A model generated the notes under the pieces. It did no database searches, was not told the DNA's origin, and was given only the letters and a program-made list of their open reading frames with translations. 64,000 bases of DNA from Bacteroidales bacterium (GTDB taxonomy: Bacteria; Bacteroidota; Bacteroidia; Bacteroidales; UBA932): positions 18,660-82,659 of the forward strand of contig JAEEVG010000005.1 of NCBI GenBank assembly GCA_016290835.1, in the 5' to 3' direction. Shown here in pieces: positions 38,590-47,091 of the stretch. Positions within the stretch are counted from its first letter, which is position 1. Each line of letters starts with the position of its first letter. The position numbers and the translations under genes are program-made.

Positions 38590-38615
38590 AGGGTATTGGT
38601 GGTGTTTGTCGAGCA

Positions 38616-38646
38616 CAAAAATAGCCAGAAAACCCTGCGAAGCAAA
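38616..38646 (-). promoter_or_regulatory. Promoter of the 136-residue hypothetical gene
   Basis: Read on the minus strand, TTTG (38646-38643) and TATTTTTG (38623-38616) are 19 bases apart. This excludes the GTG at 38616 as the natural start. Confidence 0.68.
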
Positions 38647-38675
38647 AGGCTAGGAAAATTTGGACCAAATTGAAC

Positions 38676-38706
38676 TTGACCGAAGATTCCGGATTCGATA
38701 TTTTTG
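38676..38706 (+). promoter_or_regulatory. Promoter of the Big2/BspA surface-protein operon
   Basis: TTG at 38676-38678 (in TTGAC) and TATTTTTG at 38699-38706 with a 20-base gap. It is divergent from the promoter at 38616-38646. The start codon is at 38743. Confidence 0.7.
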
Positions 38707-38742
38707 CTCAATTTACAACTAGCTAATAACTGTAAATACTCT

Positions 38743-40707
38743 ATGAGGCATTTGAGCATATTATTGGCGATGGTGGTGTTGTTGGTGGGTTCTTGTCGCA
38801 AGGCGGAGCCCCCGCAACCGGCCTCGTCCCCGCAGCCCCAAATCACCGTCTCGACTCAGAGTCAGTCTTTCGTGACCCTGGGAATGACGATGGCGGCGCA
38901 AGCCGATCCGGGGCAAACCTTGACTAAATACTTTGACTTCAGGACGACAGCGTCCTGGAATGCGACGGTTGAGGATACCAAGTCCTCTTCCTGGCTTTCA
39001 GTCAGTCCGTCTTCCGGCCAGGCCGGGGCGGTCCAAATGGCTGTCTCTGCCCAGAATAATGAGAAAGAAGAATCTCGAAAGGCAGTCGTGACCGTGAATT
39101 GTGGGTCTGTATATGTCAAGTTTACTGTGACACAGGCGGCGAAGGAGAGAATCAACGTCTCGTCTTTGACCTTGAGTCGAACCGAGTTGACGTTGATGGA
39201 GGGTGATAGTGAAACGTTGGTAGCCACTGTTGGTCCGGACAATGCGACAGATAAAACTGTGACATGGTCAACTTCTGATGCAAACATTGCTACGGTGGAT
39301 GGCAACGGTAAGGTGAACGCTGTCAAGGCTGGCACGTCGACCATCACGGCGAAGGCCGGTGACAAGACGGCGACCTGCTTGGTAACTGTTGAGAAACTAG
39401 TGATTCCAGTCTCATCGGTCTCCCTGAATAAGACCAGTTTGACGCTGACTGAGGGCGAGAGCGAAACACTCACAGCGACTGTGGACCCGGACAATGCGAC
39501 AGACAAAAAGGTAAGCTGGATCAGTTCCAATACCAAGATAGCGACGGTGGATAGCGACGGCAAGGTGACCGCTGTCAAGGCAGGGTCTGCGACTATTACG
39601 GCGAAGGCAGGAGACAAGACAGCGACCTGCTCGGTAACTGTTGAGAAACTTGTAATCCCGGTGTCGTCGATCTCCCTGAATAAGACCAGTCTGACGCTGA
39701 CCGAAGGCGAAAGCGAAACACTGACAGCGACTGTTAATCCGGACAATGCGACTGACAAGAAGGTGAGCTGGAGCAGTTCTAATACCAAGATAGCGACGGT
39801 GGATAGCGACGGCAAGGTGACCGCTGTCAAGGCAGGGTCTGCGACCATTACGGCGAAGGCAGGAGACAAGACGGCGACCTGCATGGTCACGGTAGAGAAA
39901 CTTGTGATCCCAGTATCGTCGGTCTCCCTGAACAAGACCAGCCTGACCTTGACCGAGGGCGAGAACGAGACGTTGACGGCCACTGTAGGTCCGGACAACG
40001 CCACGGACAAGACCGTGACTTGGTCTACTTCTGATGCGAGTGTCGCAACGGTGGATCAAAGCGGTAGAGTCACAGCCGTCAAAGCCGGGTCCGCGACCAT
40101 CACGGCGAAGGCCGGAGACAAGACGGCAACCTGCTCGGTAACTGTTGAGAAACTAGTGATTCCGGTCTCGTCGGTCTCCCTGAATAAGACCAGTCTGACG
40201 CTGACCGAGGGCGAGAGCGAAACACTCACAGCGACTGTGGACCCGGACAATGCGACGGACAAAAAGGTAAGCTGGAGCAGTTCCAATACCAAGATAGCGA
40301 CGGTGGATAGCAACGGCAAGGTGACCGCTGTCAAGGCTGGCACGGTGACTATTACGGCGAAGGCAGGAGACAAGACAGCGACCTGCGCGGTCACGGTGGA
40401 GAAACTTGTGATCCCAGTATCGTCGATTTCTCTTAACAAGACTAGTCTGACGCTGATCGAGGGCGAGAGCGAAACACTCACAGCGACCGTGGACCCGGAC
40501 AACGCCACGGACAAGACCGTGACTTGGTCTACTTCTGATGCGAGTGTCGCAACGGTGGATCAAAGCGGTAGAGTCACAGCCGTCAAAGCCGGGTCCGCGT
40601 CCATCACGGCGAAGGCCGGAGATAAAGCAGCAACTTGTGGTATTACGATAATAACTCAAGGTACATCAGGAGGCAATGAAACGATAGGGGAGGAAATATT
40701 GAAATGA
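38743..40707 (+). CDS. BACON/Big2-repeat surface lipoprotein
   Basis: A 654-residue lipoprotein with lipobox VGSC (Cys18). A BACON-like domain (about 30-135: TVSTQSQSF...WLSVSPSSGQAG...VTQAA) is followed by six Ig-like Big2 repeats of 84 residues, each with the pattern VSSxSLNKTSLTLTEGE...ATVDPDNATDK...VTVEK. The repeats are almost identical in DNA, with a 252-base period. Such proteins usually act as surface stalks or adhesins. The start is ATG 38743, downstream of the promoter. The last codons overlap the next gene (ATGA), so the two are coexpressed. The last repeat is followed by only a short tail. Confidence 0.9.
   Translation: MRHLSILLAMVVLLVGSCRKAEPPQPASSPQPQITVSTQSQSFVTLGMTMAAQADPGQTLTKYFDFRTTASWNATVEDTKSSSWLSVSPSSGQAGAVQMAVSAQNNEKEESRKAVVTVNCGSVYVKFTVTQAAKERINVSSLTLSRTELTLMEGDSETLVATVGPDNATDKTVTWSTSDANIATVDGNGKVNAVKAGTSTITAKAGDKTATCLVTVEKLVIPVSSVSLNKTSLTLTEGESETLTATVDPDNATDKKVSWISSNTKIATVDSDGKVTAVKAGSATITAKAGDKTATCSVTVEKLVIPVSSISLNKTSLTLTEGESETLTATVNPDNATDKKVSWSSSNTKIATVDSDGKVTAVKAGSATITAKAGDKTATCMVTVEKLVIPVSSVSLNKTSLTLTEGENETLTATVGPDNATDKTVTWSTSDASVATVDQSGRVTAVKAGSATITAKAGDKTATCSVTVEKLVIPVSSVSLNKTSLTLTEGESETLTATVDPDNATDKKVSWSSSNTKIATVDSNGKVTAVKAGTVTITAKAGDKTATCAVTVEKLVIPVSSISLNKTSLTLIEGESETLTATVDPDNATDKTVTWSTSDASVATVDQSGRVTAVKAGSASITAKAGDKAATCGITIITQGTSGGNETIGEEILK
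39157..40660 (+). repeat. Six tandem 252-base repeats encoding Big2 domains
   Basis: Units begin at 39157, 39409, 39661, 39913, 40165 and 40417. Repeats 2, 3 and 5 share one central variant (KKVSW...SSNTKIATVDS). Repeats 4 and 6 share another (KTVTWSTSDASVATVDQSGR), and repeat 1 is the most divergent. The interleaving of types points to gene conversion or unequal recombination. Confidence 0.92.
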
Positions 40708-43700
40708 AAAGCAACAAGTTTATTTACATTTTATCTTCAGTTCTGTTTGCTATCTCTTGTAGTAAAACGGATGGACCATTGTCTGTTTCAGAAGAGCAGA
40801 GCCAGGAGCAAATGTCTTTTTCTGCCGTGGTTGAAAGCCCGGCGACCAAGACTGTACTAAATGAGTCCGGTTCTATCATCCTGTGGGAACCGGGAGATGC
40901 TATTCGGGTTTTTCAGAGTACTAATTCCGAGAGGTATATTGCTGATATAGATGCGGCTTCGGAGAGTTGTTCGTTTATGGGAAACAGGATTGAAAAAGAG
41001 GGCGATGGTCAATACTTTGCTGCGTATCCGCACATAAATGGAGATGCCTTTGACGGATCTTTTTTTGAGGTTACTGTTCCTGGGGAGCAAAAAGCAACAA
41101 GTGGCTCATTTGATCGAAATGCCTTTGTTATGTTAGCTAAAAGCGAGAATACTTCCTTGCACTTTAGAAATTTATGTGGAGGGATCAAGTTCTCAATAAC
41201 TGAACCAGGTGTAACGAGAGTTGTATTTAAGGGGAATAATAATGAAGTGCTCGCAGGGCGGGTTTCTGCCGCCTTTGATCAGTCGGGCAATCCTAAGGTG
41301 ATGCAGGTGACAGAGGAGAGGACAGAAGTGTCGCTTTGTGCACCTGAGGGAACGACTTTCAAAGAGGGTGAGTGGTATTATATATCGATTCTTCCAACGT
41401 TATTATCCCAAGGTTTCACACTCCAATTCTATATTGATGGAAAGGAATTATCCATAGGAGGGGAATGGGTCTACGAGTCAGAAGTTTCAATTCGTCGTTC
41501 AGTGTGGACTCGTGTAGGAGGAGCAGACGAAACTTCAGATTATGACTATCAAGTTCCGGCAAATGCTATTCTTTACACCACTTCTGATCACAATCTGATT
41601 TATCTGTATGATAGTAGAGATGTTGTCAAACATTGTTACGATGCTGGTCTCGATGTAAACGTGATTATTTTTAAAGATTATGTTACGGAACTGTCCACTT
41701 TATTTAAGGGTAATAAAAATGTTACATGGGTCAGGCTCTCATCGACTTTTAATAGGATTGTCGATAATGCGTTTGATGGTTGCTCCAGTCTGGAGGGTAT
41801 TTCAATTCCGGAGAGTGTCACAAGTATCGGTTCACGAGCATTTTACAATTGCTCTAGATTGAAACACATCATCATACCGAAAGGAGTCACTTCAATTGCA
41901 AATGGTACATTTGTTGGTTGCTCCAGTTTGCATGAATTGGTAATCCCGGAACAAGTCACAGAGATCGGTGCATCTGCATTTCATGGTTGCTCCAGTTTAG
42001 AGAGTATAATAATCCCTCCTGGAGTTACTTCTATCCAAGATGATACTTTCAACGAGTGTTCTAGTTTGACATATCTTAGTATCCCTGAAGGGGTTACAAG
42101 TATTGGAAAACGTGTCATTCAGGACTGTACAAGCCCGTTGTGTATAACGGTGCCGACTTCTATATGTAGTTTCCTTCAGGGGAATCCAAATGTAAAAGAA
42201 GTTACCTTATTAGGGGGTACAAGCATAAATGCGAAGGCTTTTTCTAGATGTACTGGTTTGACCAGTATCATTATCCCAGATAGTGTAACGAGTATCGAGA
42301 CAAGTGCCTTTACATCTTGTCCTAGTTTGAAGGATGTCACACTCTCCTCAAATCTTACTAAAATAGGAGACTATGCTTTTGAAGCTTGCACAAGTCTGGA
42401 AAACATTTCTATCCCGGAAAGTGTAGAAACTATCGGAGTGTGTGGATTTTATCGATGCTCCAGTCTCACAAGCATAACTATTCCCGAGAGTGTATATTCC
42501 TTAGGGGCTGGTTGTTTTTGGGGATGCTCCAGTCTCACAAGCATAACTATTCCCGAGAGTGTTAATACCATAGAGAATTACTGTTTTAAAGAATGCTCTA
42601 GTCTCACAAGCATAACTATTCCCGAGAATACCAAAATTGGCTACGCTTGCTTTGAAAGTTGCAATAATCTTGTAGATGTTACAATCCCGACATCAGCAAT
42701 TGGTTATTTGAAAGGTCAGAAGAAATTGAAGAATGTTACCCTGCTTGGGGGCACAACCATCGAGGCGGAAGCATTTCGTGAATGTACGGAATTGACAAAT
42801 ATCTCAATTTCAGAAAGCATTACAGAAATTGGCGCTCGTGCTTTTTATGGATGTTCCAATTTGTCCGGCATTACTGTTCCCGCGGGTGTTACTTCAATAG
42901 AAGAAGAGACCTTTGCAAATTGCTCCAGTTTGGGGAGTATTATGTTCGCAGAAGGCATAACCAGTATTGGTGCGAAAGCTTTTATCGGTTGTACCAGCCT
43001 CTCTGATATTATTCTTCCTGATGGTATTGAAAATATTGGTAATCAGGCTTTTAGTGGCTGCTCAAGTCTTTCCGATATTACATTGCCGGCCAGCTTGACT
43101 AGTCTGGGAAGTCAGGCTTTTCGTGGTTGCTCCAGCTTGGTTGACATAGCAATTCCGACCGGAGTTACCACAATTCAAGATGACACTTTTGAACAGTGCA
43201 TTAACTTAAGGAATATTGACTTGCCGAAAGGTCTTTTGCATATTGGATCAGGCGCTTTCTACTGTTGTACAAGTCTTTCTAGCATTACAATACCTTCTAG
43301 TGTTTCAAGCATTGGTAGTCTCGCCTTTTTTTGTTGCTCTAGTCTTCTTGATATTACAATTCCGGAGGGAGTCACAACAATTAGCTGGCTTGTTTTCCAT
43401 GGTTGTACCAAATTAAAGAGAATAGCCATTCCCGAGAGTGTTACAATTATTGAGAGTATTGCTTTTGCAGAGTGTTCTTCTTTGGAAAGCATTACGATAC
43501 CAAAAGGTGTTACAGTAATTCCAGATAACACTTTTAATGGATGTTACAGTTTGTCAAGTGTCGTGATTCCGGAAGGGATTACCAGTATTCAAGGGAGTGC
43601 TTTCCGTGACTGCCGCAGTTTGGAGAGTATCACTCTTCCTCCTTTAATTACAACCATTGCAGACAATACTTTTAACGGATGCACCAATTTGAAGAGCATA

Positions 43701-44354
43701 AATATTCCATCCGGAGTGACGTCTATAAAAGAATATGCTTTTCGAGACTGTTCCCGTTTGACTGAGATCGAATTACCTACAAGTATTACTAGTATTGAGA
43801 AGGGGGCTTTTCGAGGGTGTTCGGGAGTTCAGAATATGGTTATTCCTTCTGGCGTCACAGCAATTAAGGATGAGACATTTATGGATTGTCGAAATATGAA
43901 GAGTATTTCTTTACCGAATAGTATTACAAGTATTGGTAAGGTTGCTTTCGCAGGGTGTCACAGTCTTATTATGGATACATTCCCGGAAGGTGTCGCTATC
44001 ATTCAAGATAGAGCTTTTGGGGGTTGTAGTAGTTTGTCTAACATCACGATTCCGACAGGTGTAACCAGAATCGGAGCGGAAGTTTTTTGGGGATGTAGCC
44101 ACTTATTTCATATCACAATCCCCGAGAGTGTAACAGCCATTGACGAAGCTGCTTTTTTCTATTGCGGCTCACCTTTAGAAATAAAAATGCTTGGATCTGT
44201 CCCACCGGCAAATGATAGTCCTTTTTTTGACGCTTCAGATAATGACGAGGAAGATGATGGTTATTATGAAATGATTATCTATGTTCCCAAAGCCGCTTTG
44301 GCAGAATATATGTCCAAGTGGAGCTCTTATGCATCGTATATTGTTGGCTATTAA
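40704..44354 (+). CDS. BspA-like leucine-rich repeat (LRR_5) surface lipoprotein
   Basis: 1,216 residues with a lipoprotein-type signal (VLFAISC, Cys19). The N-terminal region (about 35-260) resembles fimbrillin-like lipoproteins (PATKTVLNESGSIILWEPGDAIRVF). Several dozen LRR_5 units of about 23 residues follow, of the form CSSLxSITIPESVTSIGxxAFxG, from about residue 345 to the end. Two short stretches (ICSFLQGNPNVKEVTLLGG, GYLKGQKKLKNVTLLGG) interrupt the regularity. BspA-like proteins bind host or bacterial surfaces. Base composition is clearly AT-richer than most neighbours. The ATG overlaps the preceding stop by four bases, so the two are cotranslated. Confidence 0.92.
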   Translation: MKSNKFIYILSSVLFAISCSKTDGPLSVSEEQSQEQMSFSAVVESPATKTVLNESGSIILWEPGDAIRVFQSTNSERYIADIDAASESCSFMGNRIEKEGDGQYFAAYPHINGDAFDGSFFEVTVPGEQKATSGSFDRNAFVMLAKSENTSLHFRNLCGGIKFSITEPGVTRVVFKGNNNEVLAGRVSAAFDQSGNPKVMQVTEERTEVSLCAPEGTTFKEGEWYYISILPTLLSQGFTLQFYIDGKELSIGGEWVYESEVSIRRSVWTRVGGADETSDYDYQVPANAILYTTSDHNLIYLYDSRDVVKHCYDAGLDVNVIIFKDYVTELSTLFKGNKNVTWVRLSSTFNRIVDNAFDGCSSLEGISIPESVTSIGSRAFYNCSRLKHIIIPKGVTSIANGTFVGCSSLHELVIPEQVTEIGASAFHGCSSLESIIIPPGVTSIQDDTFNECSSLTYLSIPEGVTSIGKRVIQDCTSPLCITVPTSICSFLQGNPNVKEVTLLGGTSINAKAFSRCTGLTSIIIPDSVTSIETSAFTSCPSLKDVTLSSNLTKIGDYAFEACTSLENISIPESVETIGVCGFYRCSSLTSITIPESVYSLGAGCFWGCSSLTSITIPESVNTIENYCFKECSSLTSITIPENTKIGYACFESCNNLVDVTIPTSAIGYLKGQKKLKNVTLLGGTTIEAEAFRECTELTNISISESITEIGARAFYGCSNLSGITVPAGVTSIEEETFANCSSLGSIMFAEGITSIGAKAFIGCTSLSDIILPDGIENIGNQAFSGCSSLSDITLPASLTSLGSQAFRGCSSLVDIAIPTGVTTIQDDTFEQCINLRNIDLPKGLLHIGSGAFYCCTSLSSITIPSSVSSIGSLAFFCCSSLLDITIPEGVTTISWLVFHGCTKLKRIAIPESVTIIESIAFAECSSLESITIPKGVTVIPDNTFNGCYSLSSVVIPEGITSIQGSAFRDCRSLESITLPPLITTIADNTFNGCTNLKSINIPSGVTSIKEYAFRDCSRLTEIELPTSITSIEKGAFRGCSGVQNMVIPSGVTAIKDETFMDCRNMKSISLPNSITSIGKVAFAGCHSLIMDTFPEGVAIIQDRAFGGCSSLSNITIPTGVTRIGAEVFWGCSHLFHITIPESVTAIDEAAFFYCGSPLEIKMLGSVPPANDSPFFDASDNDEEDDGYYEMIIYVPKAALAEYMSKWSSYASYIVGY

Positions 44355-44372
44355 CTATTAATGAACGAATAA

Positions 44373-44900
44373 ATGACTCCTCAAGAAGAAAATGCTCTGA
44401 AAGTAAGTTTCCTGAGCCGAAATCCTAACATCCGGGATGGGATTCCTGCAGCTGTTCAGCATAATCATCTATATGCCCGGATATCTCCTCAAAGTAAGCA
44501 GGAGTTCCATTCATTTTGGCGAGCATGTTTGAATAATCTGGTGCAAAAGTATGAGATGCAACAGTCCTTGATAACGTATCTGACGGATGTATTCTGTTTG
44601 CGCAAGCAGATGAATGACCAATTCTCGGATGTGTTTTGCGAAACCGGGTTCCGCCTTTCTCATGCTCAGAAAAGCCTATCCGTTCTCCTGAAAGAGAAAT
44701 GGTGCCGAAATGAAATACCTGCTCCGCCGTTATGTCCCATCGACAGAAACGTTCTGAATGAACTCGGAATCCATTCTTTCTGTTGGACCAGGATGGATGA
44801 AGTGGACTTTTGCCAGACGGTCGATTTATTGTGCAAACGGGCTCAAGCGCAAGACTTATCGATCGCTCAGTGGGAACTTGCAACTTTTGAGGATAGATAG
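44373..44900 (+). CDS. Hypothetical protein, 175 residues
   Basis: No family recognised. Soluble, with no signal peptide or membrane segment, despite following two surface lipoproteins. Seven Cys residues (for example DVFCLRKQ, DVFCETGF, EKWCRNEI, HSFCWTRMD, VDFCQTVDLLC) are scattered without a CxxC pattern. Composition is intermediate between the AT-rich LRR gene and the GC-rich gene after it. It starts 18 bases after the LRR gene and ends just before a terminator, so it is probably the third gene of the same transcript. Confidence 0.65.
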   Translation: MTPQEENALKVSFLSRNPNIRDGIPAAVQHNHLYARISPQSKQEFHSFWRACLNNLVQKYEMQQSLITYLTDVFCLRKQMNDQFSDVFCETGFRLSHAQKSLSVLLKEKWCRNEIPAPPLCPIDRNVLNELGIHSFCWTRMDEVDFCQTVDLLCKRAQAQDLSIAQWELATFEDR

Positions 44901-44917
44901 TCTTTAGCACAAGTCTT

Positions 44918-44947
44918 ACCGGCCCCTCCGCGTAGGCCGGTTTCTTT
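44918..44947 (+). terminator. Terminator after the 175-residue gene
   Basis: Stem ACCGGCC / GGCCGGT (44918-44924 and 44935-44941) with a 10-base loop, followed by TTCTTTG. Its last bases overlap the -33 element of the next promoter. Confidence 0.7.
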
Positions 44948-44975
44948 GAAAAACCCTTCGGATTGCCTATCTTTG
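44945..44975 (+). promoter_or_regulatory. Promoter of the LRR/EF-hand lipoprotein
   Basis: TTTG at 44945-44948 and TATCTTTG at 44968-44975 with a 19-base gap. The start codon is about 20 bases downstream. Confidence 0.78.
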
Positions 44976-44994
44976 TTATTGCCCGATAAGGGTG

Positions 44995-47088
44995 ATGCAA
45001 ATGCAGGCCAGGAAAAGCTTCATTCTCCTATTTCTCCTTTCCCTGGCGGGCTGTCTGGAGCGGCAGCCTGCTGAGTTTGCGCAGCCCCTGCTGGGGGAGG
45101 TGCGGGTGGAGGCGGGTTTCGATGCCGTGCATTTCGAGGTGGCGGCGACGGGGCCCTGGAGCGAGTGTGGGGTGTATTTCGGTGAATCTGCCGGGGCGCT
45201 GCGGCGCATCCCGGGGGAGCGGACCGGGACGGGCTTCCGCGTGGATGTGAGCGGCCTGGAGGATGAAGCGGAGTATCAGTGGCGGGCCTTCCTGGGCAAC
45301 GGCCGGGACGAGATTTGCACGGACCCGGGACGCGTGGTGACGCAGGAATATCCGTATGTCAAGCTGCCCGATCCCGCCTTCCGGACCTGGATCCTGGCGC
45401 GCTACGACCTCGACGGCGACGGCCACCTCAGCGAACAGGAGGCCCTCCGCATCGTCGATATCTGCTCGTACGAAGGACCCGGCGCCCGGAGCCTGCGCGG
45501 GATCGAGTGCTTCCCGAACCTGCGCTCCCTGATCTGGGCGAACGACTCCGTACTGGAGATCGACCTGTCCGCGAACGGAAAACTGGAGCTAATCAATCTG
45601 GAGCACAACCTGCTCACCGAACTGGACCTCTCGGGCTGCCCGCGCCTGGAGACCCTGATATGCAACGACAACCACCTCTTGACGCTGGATCTTTCGCCCT
45701 GCCCCCATCTCAAGCATATTGCCTGCTGGATGAACAACCTGACGGCGCTGGATTTCTCGGGTCTGCCGGAACTGGAGGACCTGGCCTGCGCGCAGAGTGA
45801 CTTCTCCAAGAGCGGGCTGGATGTGTCGAAAAACCCCAAATTGCGCAGCCTGTGGTGCAACGACAGCTACCTGAGCGACCTGGATGTCTCGGCCAACCCG
45901 CTGCTGGAGGAGTTGGGCTGCTATCGCAATCCGTTGTACCTCGACCTGGACCTGACGGCCAATCCGCGGCTGGACACCCTGGAGGTGAGCGGCTGCCCCG
46001 GACTGGGGACGGTCTGGCTCAGGACCGGGTGCACGCCCGGCCGGGGAATCACCAAGGACGAGCATACGCAGATCCGCTACTCGGATGCGGCCCCGCCCGT
46101 TCCCATCCCGGATCCGGGCTTCAAGGCCTACCTGACAGCCCATTTCGATGCCGACCGGAACGGGGAAATCAGCCGGGGCGAGGCCCGCCGGATCCGTCGG
46201 ATCGAGGCCTTCTCCGATGAGTGGAACATCCAATCCCTCAAGGGGATAGAATATATGCCGGAGCTGACGGAACTTCGCTGCACAGGCAGCTGGATCGACG
46301 AACCGGTTCCCGACCAGCCCTATTATTACCAGGGGCATTACCGCTGGGACGATTGCTTCGGCCCGGCCGGGACCCTGCTGGAAGTGGATGTCTCGCACAA
46401 CCCGGCCCTGACCGAACTGAATGTGGCTTGCAATGCCGGACTGGGGGAGCACATGACAGGCCTGGACCTGCGGAATAATCCGAATCTGGAAGAGCTGGGC
46501 CTCGGGATGACCTACCTGCCCTATCCCGACGTCTCGAGGATGACGAAGTTGAAGGTGCTGGATCTGGGACACCTGCGTGGCACGAAGCCGGAGCTCTCCG
46601 CCCTGACGGGGCTGCGGGTCCTCATCCTGGATTTCCCGCAGGACGACAAGACCGGCTATGCCGTGGACGTGTCCCGTTGTCCGGATCTCGAGGAACTGAA
46701 TATCGCCACCGCGGGCTCGGTGTCGGATCTGTCGAAGAACCCGAAACTGCGTGTGCTCCGCACGTCTTTCATGGGCCTGCGAAAGCTGGATGTGTCGGCT
46801 CTGGCCCGGTTGGAGGAGCTTGCCTGCGAGGGCAACTATCTGGAGACGCTGGACCTGTCCGGGAATCCGCAGCTGAAGACGCTGAGCTGCCAGGACAACC
46901 GGCTCCGGAGCCTCGATGTCTCGGCGAACCCCCGGCTGGGAGAGCTGAAGGCCTCCCCGATGAACGACACCGAAGGACAGAATCTCCTGGAGATCTTGTT
47001 TGTGTCTGAGAAACAGGAGATTCCGGGGGTGACGAAAGATCGGAGCGCAGGCTGTCTGCCTGCTCAGACGGAGATAGTCAGGAAATAA
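44995..47088 (+). CDS. Lipoprotein with two EF-hand-like + leucine-rich repeat modules
   Basis: 697 residues with lipobox LAGC near residue 20. After a fibronectin-like region (about 30-110), two similar modules follow. Each opens with a PDPxF helix and an EF-hand-like loop (DLDGDGHLSEQEA near 142; DADRNGEISRGEA near 385). Leucine-rich repeats of about 20-23 residues come next, of the form LxxLxCxxNxLxxLDLSxNPxL. These are of the internalin type and differ from the BspA type in the previous operon. Starts at GTG 44992 and ATG 45001 are also possible. GC-rich, unlike the BspA gene. Likely surface-exposed and possibly calcium-stabilised. Confidence 0.85.
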   Translation: MQMQARKSFILLFLLSLAGCLERQPAEFAQPLLGEVRVEAGFDAVHFEVAATGPWSECGVYFGESAGALRRIPGERTGTGFRVDVSGLEDEAEYQWRAFLGNGRDEICTDPGRVVTQEYPYVKLPDPAFRTWILARYDLDGDGHLSEQEALRIVDICSYEGPGARSLRGIECFPNLRSLIWANDSVLEIDLSANGKLELINLEHNLLTELDLSGCPRLETLICNDNHLLTLDLSPCPHLKHIACWMNNLTALDFSGLPELEDLACAQSDFSKSGLDVSKNPKLRSLWCNDSYLSDLDVSANPLLEELGCYRNPLYLDLDLTANPRLDTLEVSGCPGLGTVWLRTGCTPGRGITKDEHTQIRYSDAAPPVPIPDPGFKAYLTAHFDADRNGEISRGEARRIRRIEAFSDEWNIQSLKGIEYMPELTELRCTGSWIDEPVPDQPYYYQGHYRWDDCFGPAGTLLEVDVSHNPALTELNVACNAGLGEHMTGLDLRNNPNLEELGLGMTYLPYPDVSRMTKLKVLDLGHLRGTKPELSALTGLRVLILDFPQDDKTGYAVDVSRCPDLEELNIATAGSVSDLSKNPKLRVLRTSFMGLRKLDVSALARLEELACEGNYLETLDLSGNPQLKTLSCQDNRLRSLDVSANPRLGELKASPMNDTEGQNLLEILFVSEKQEIPGVTKDRSAGCLPAQTEIVRK

Positions 47089-47091
47089 TCC

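Noticed and set aside
39157-40660. CRISPR array or other short-repeat array
   Set aside because: The repeats are 252 bases long, without spacers, and encode protein domains in frame.
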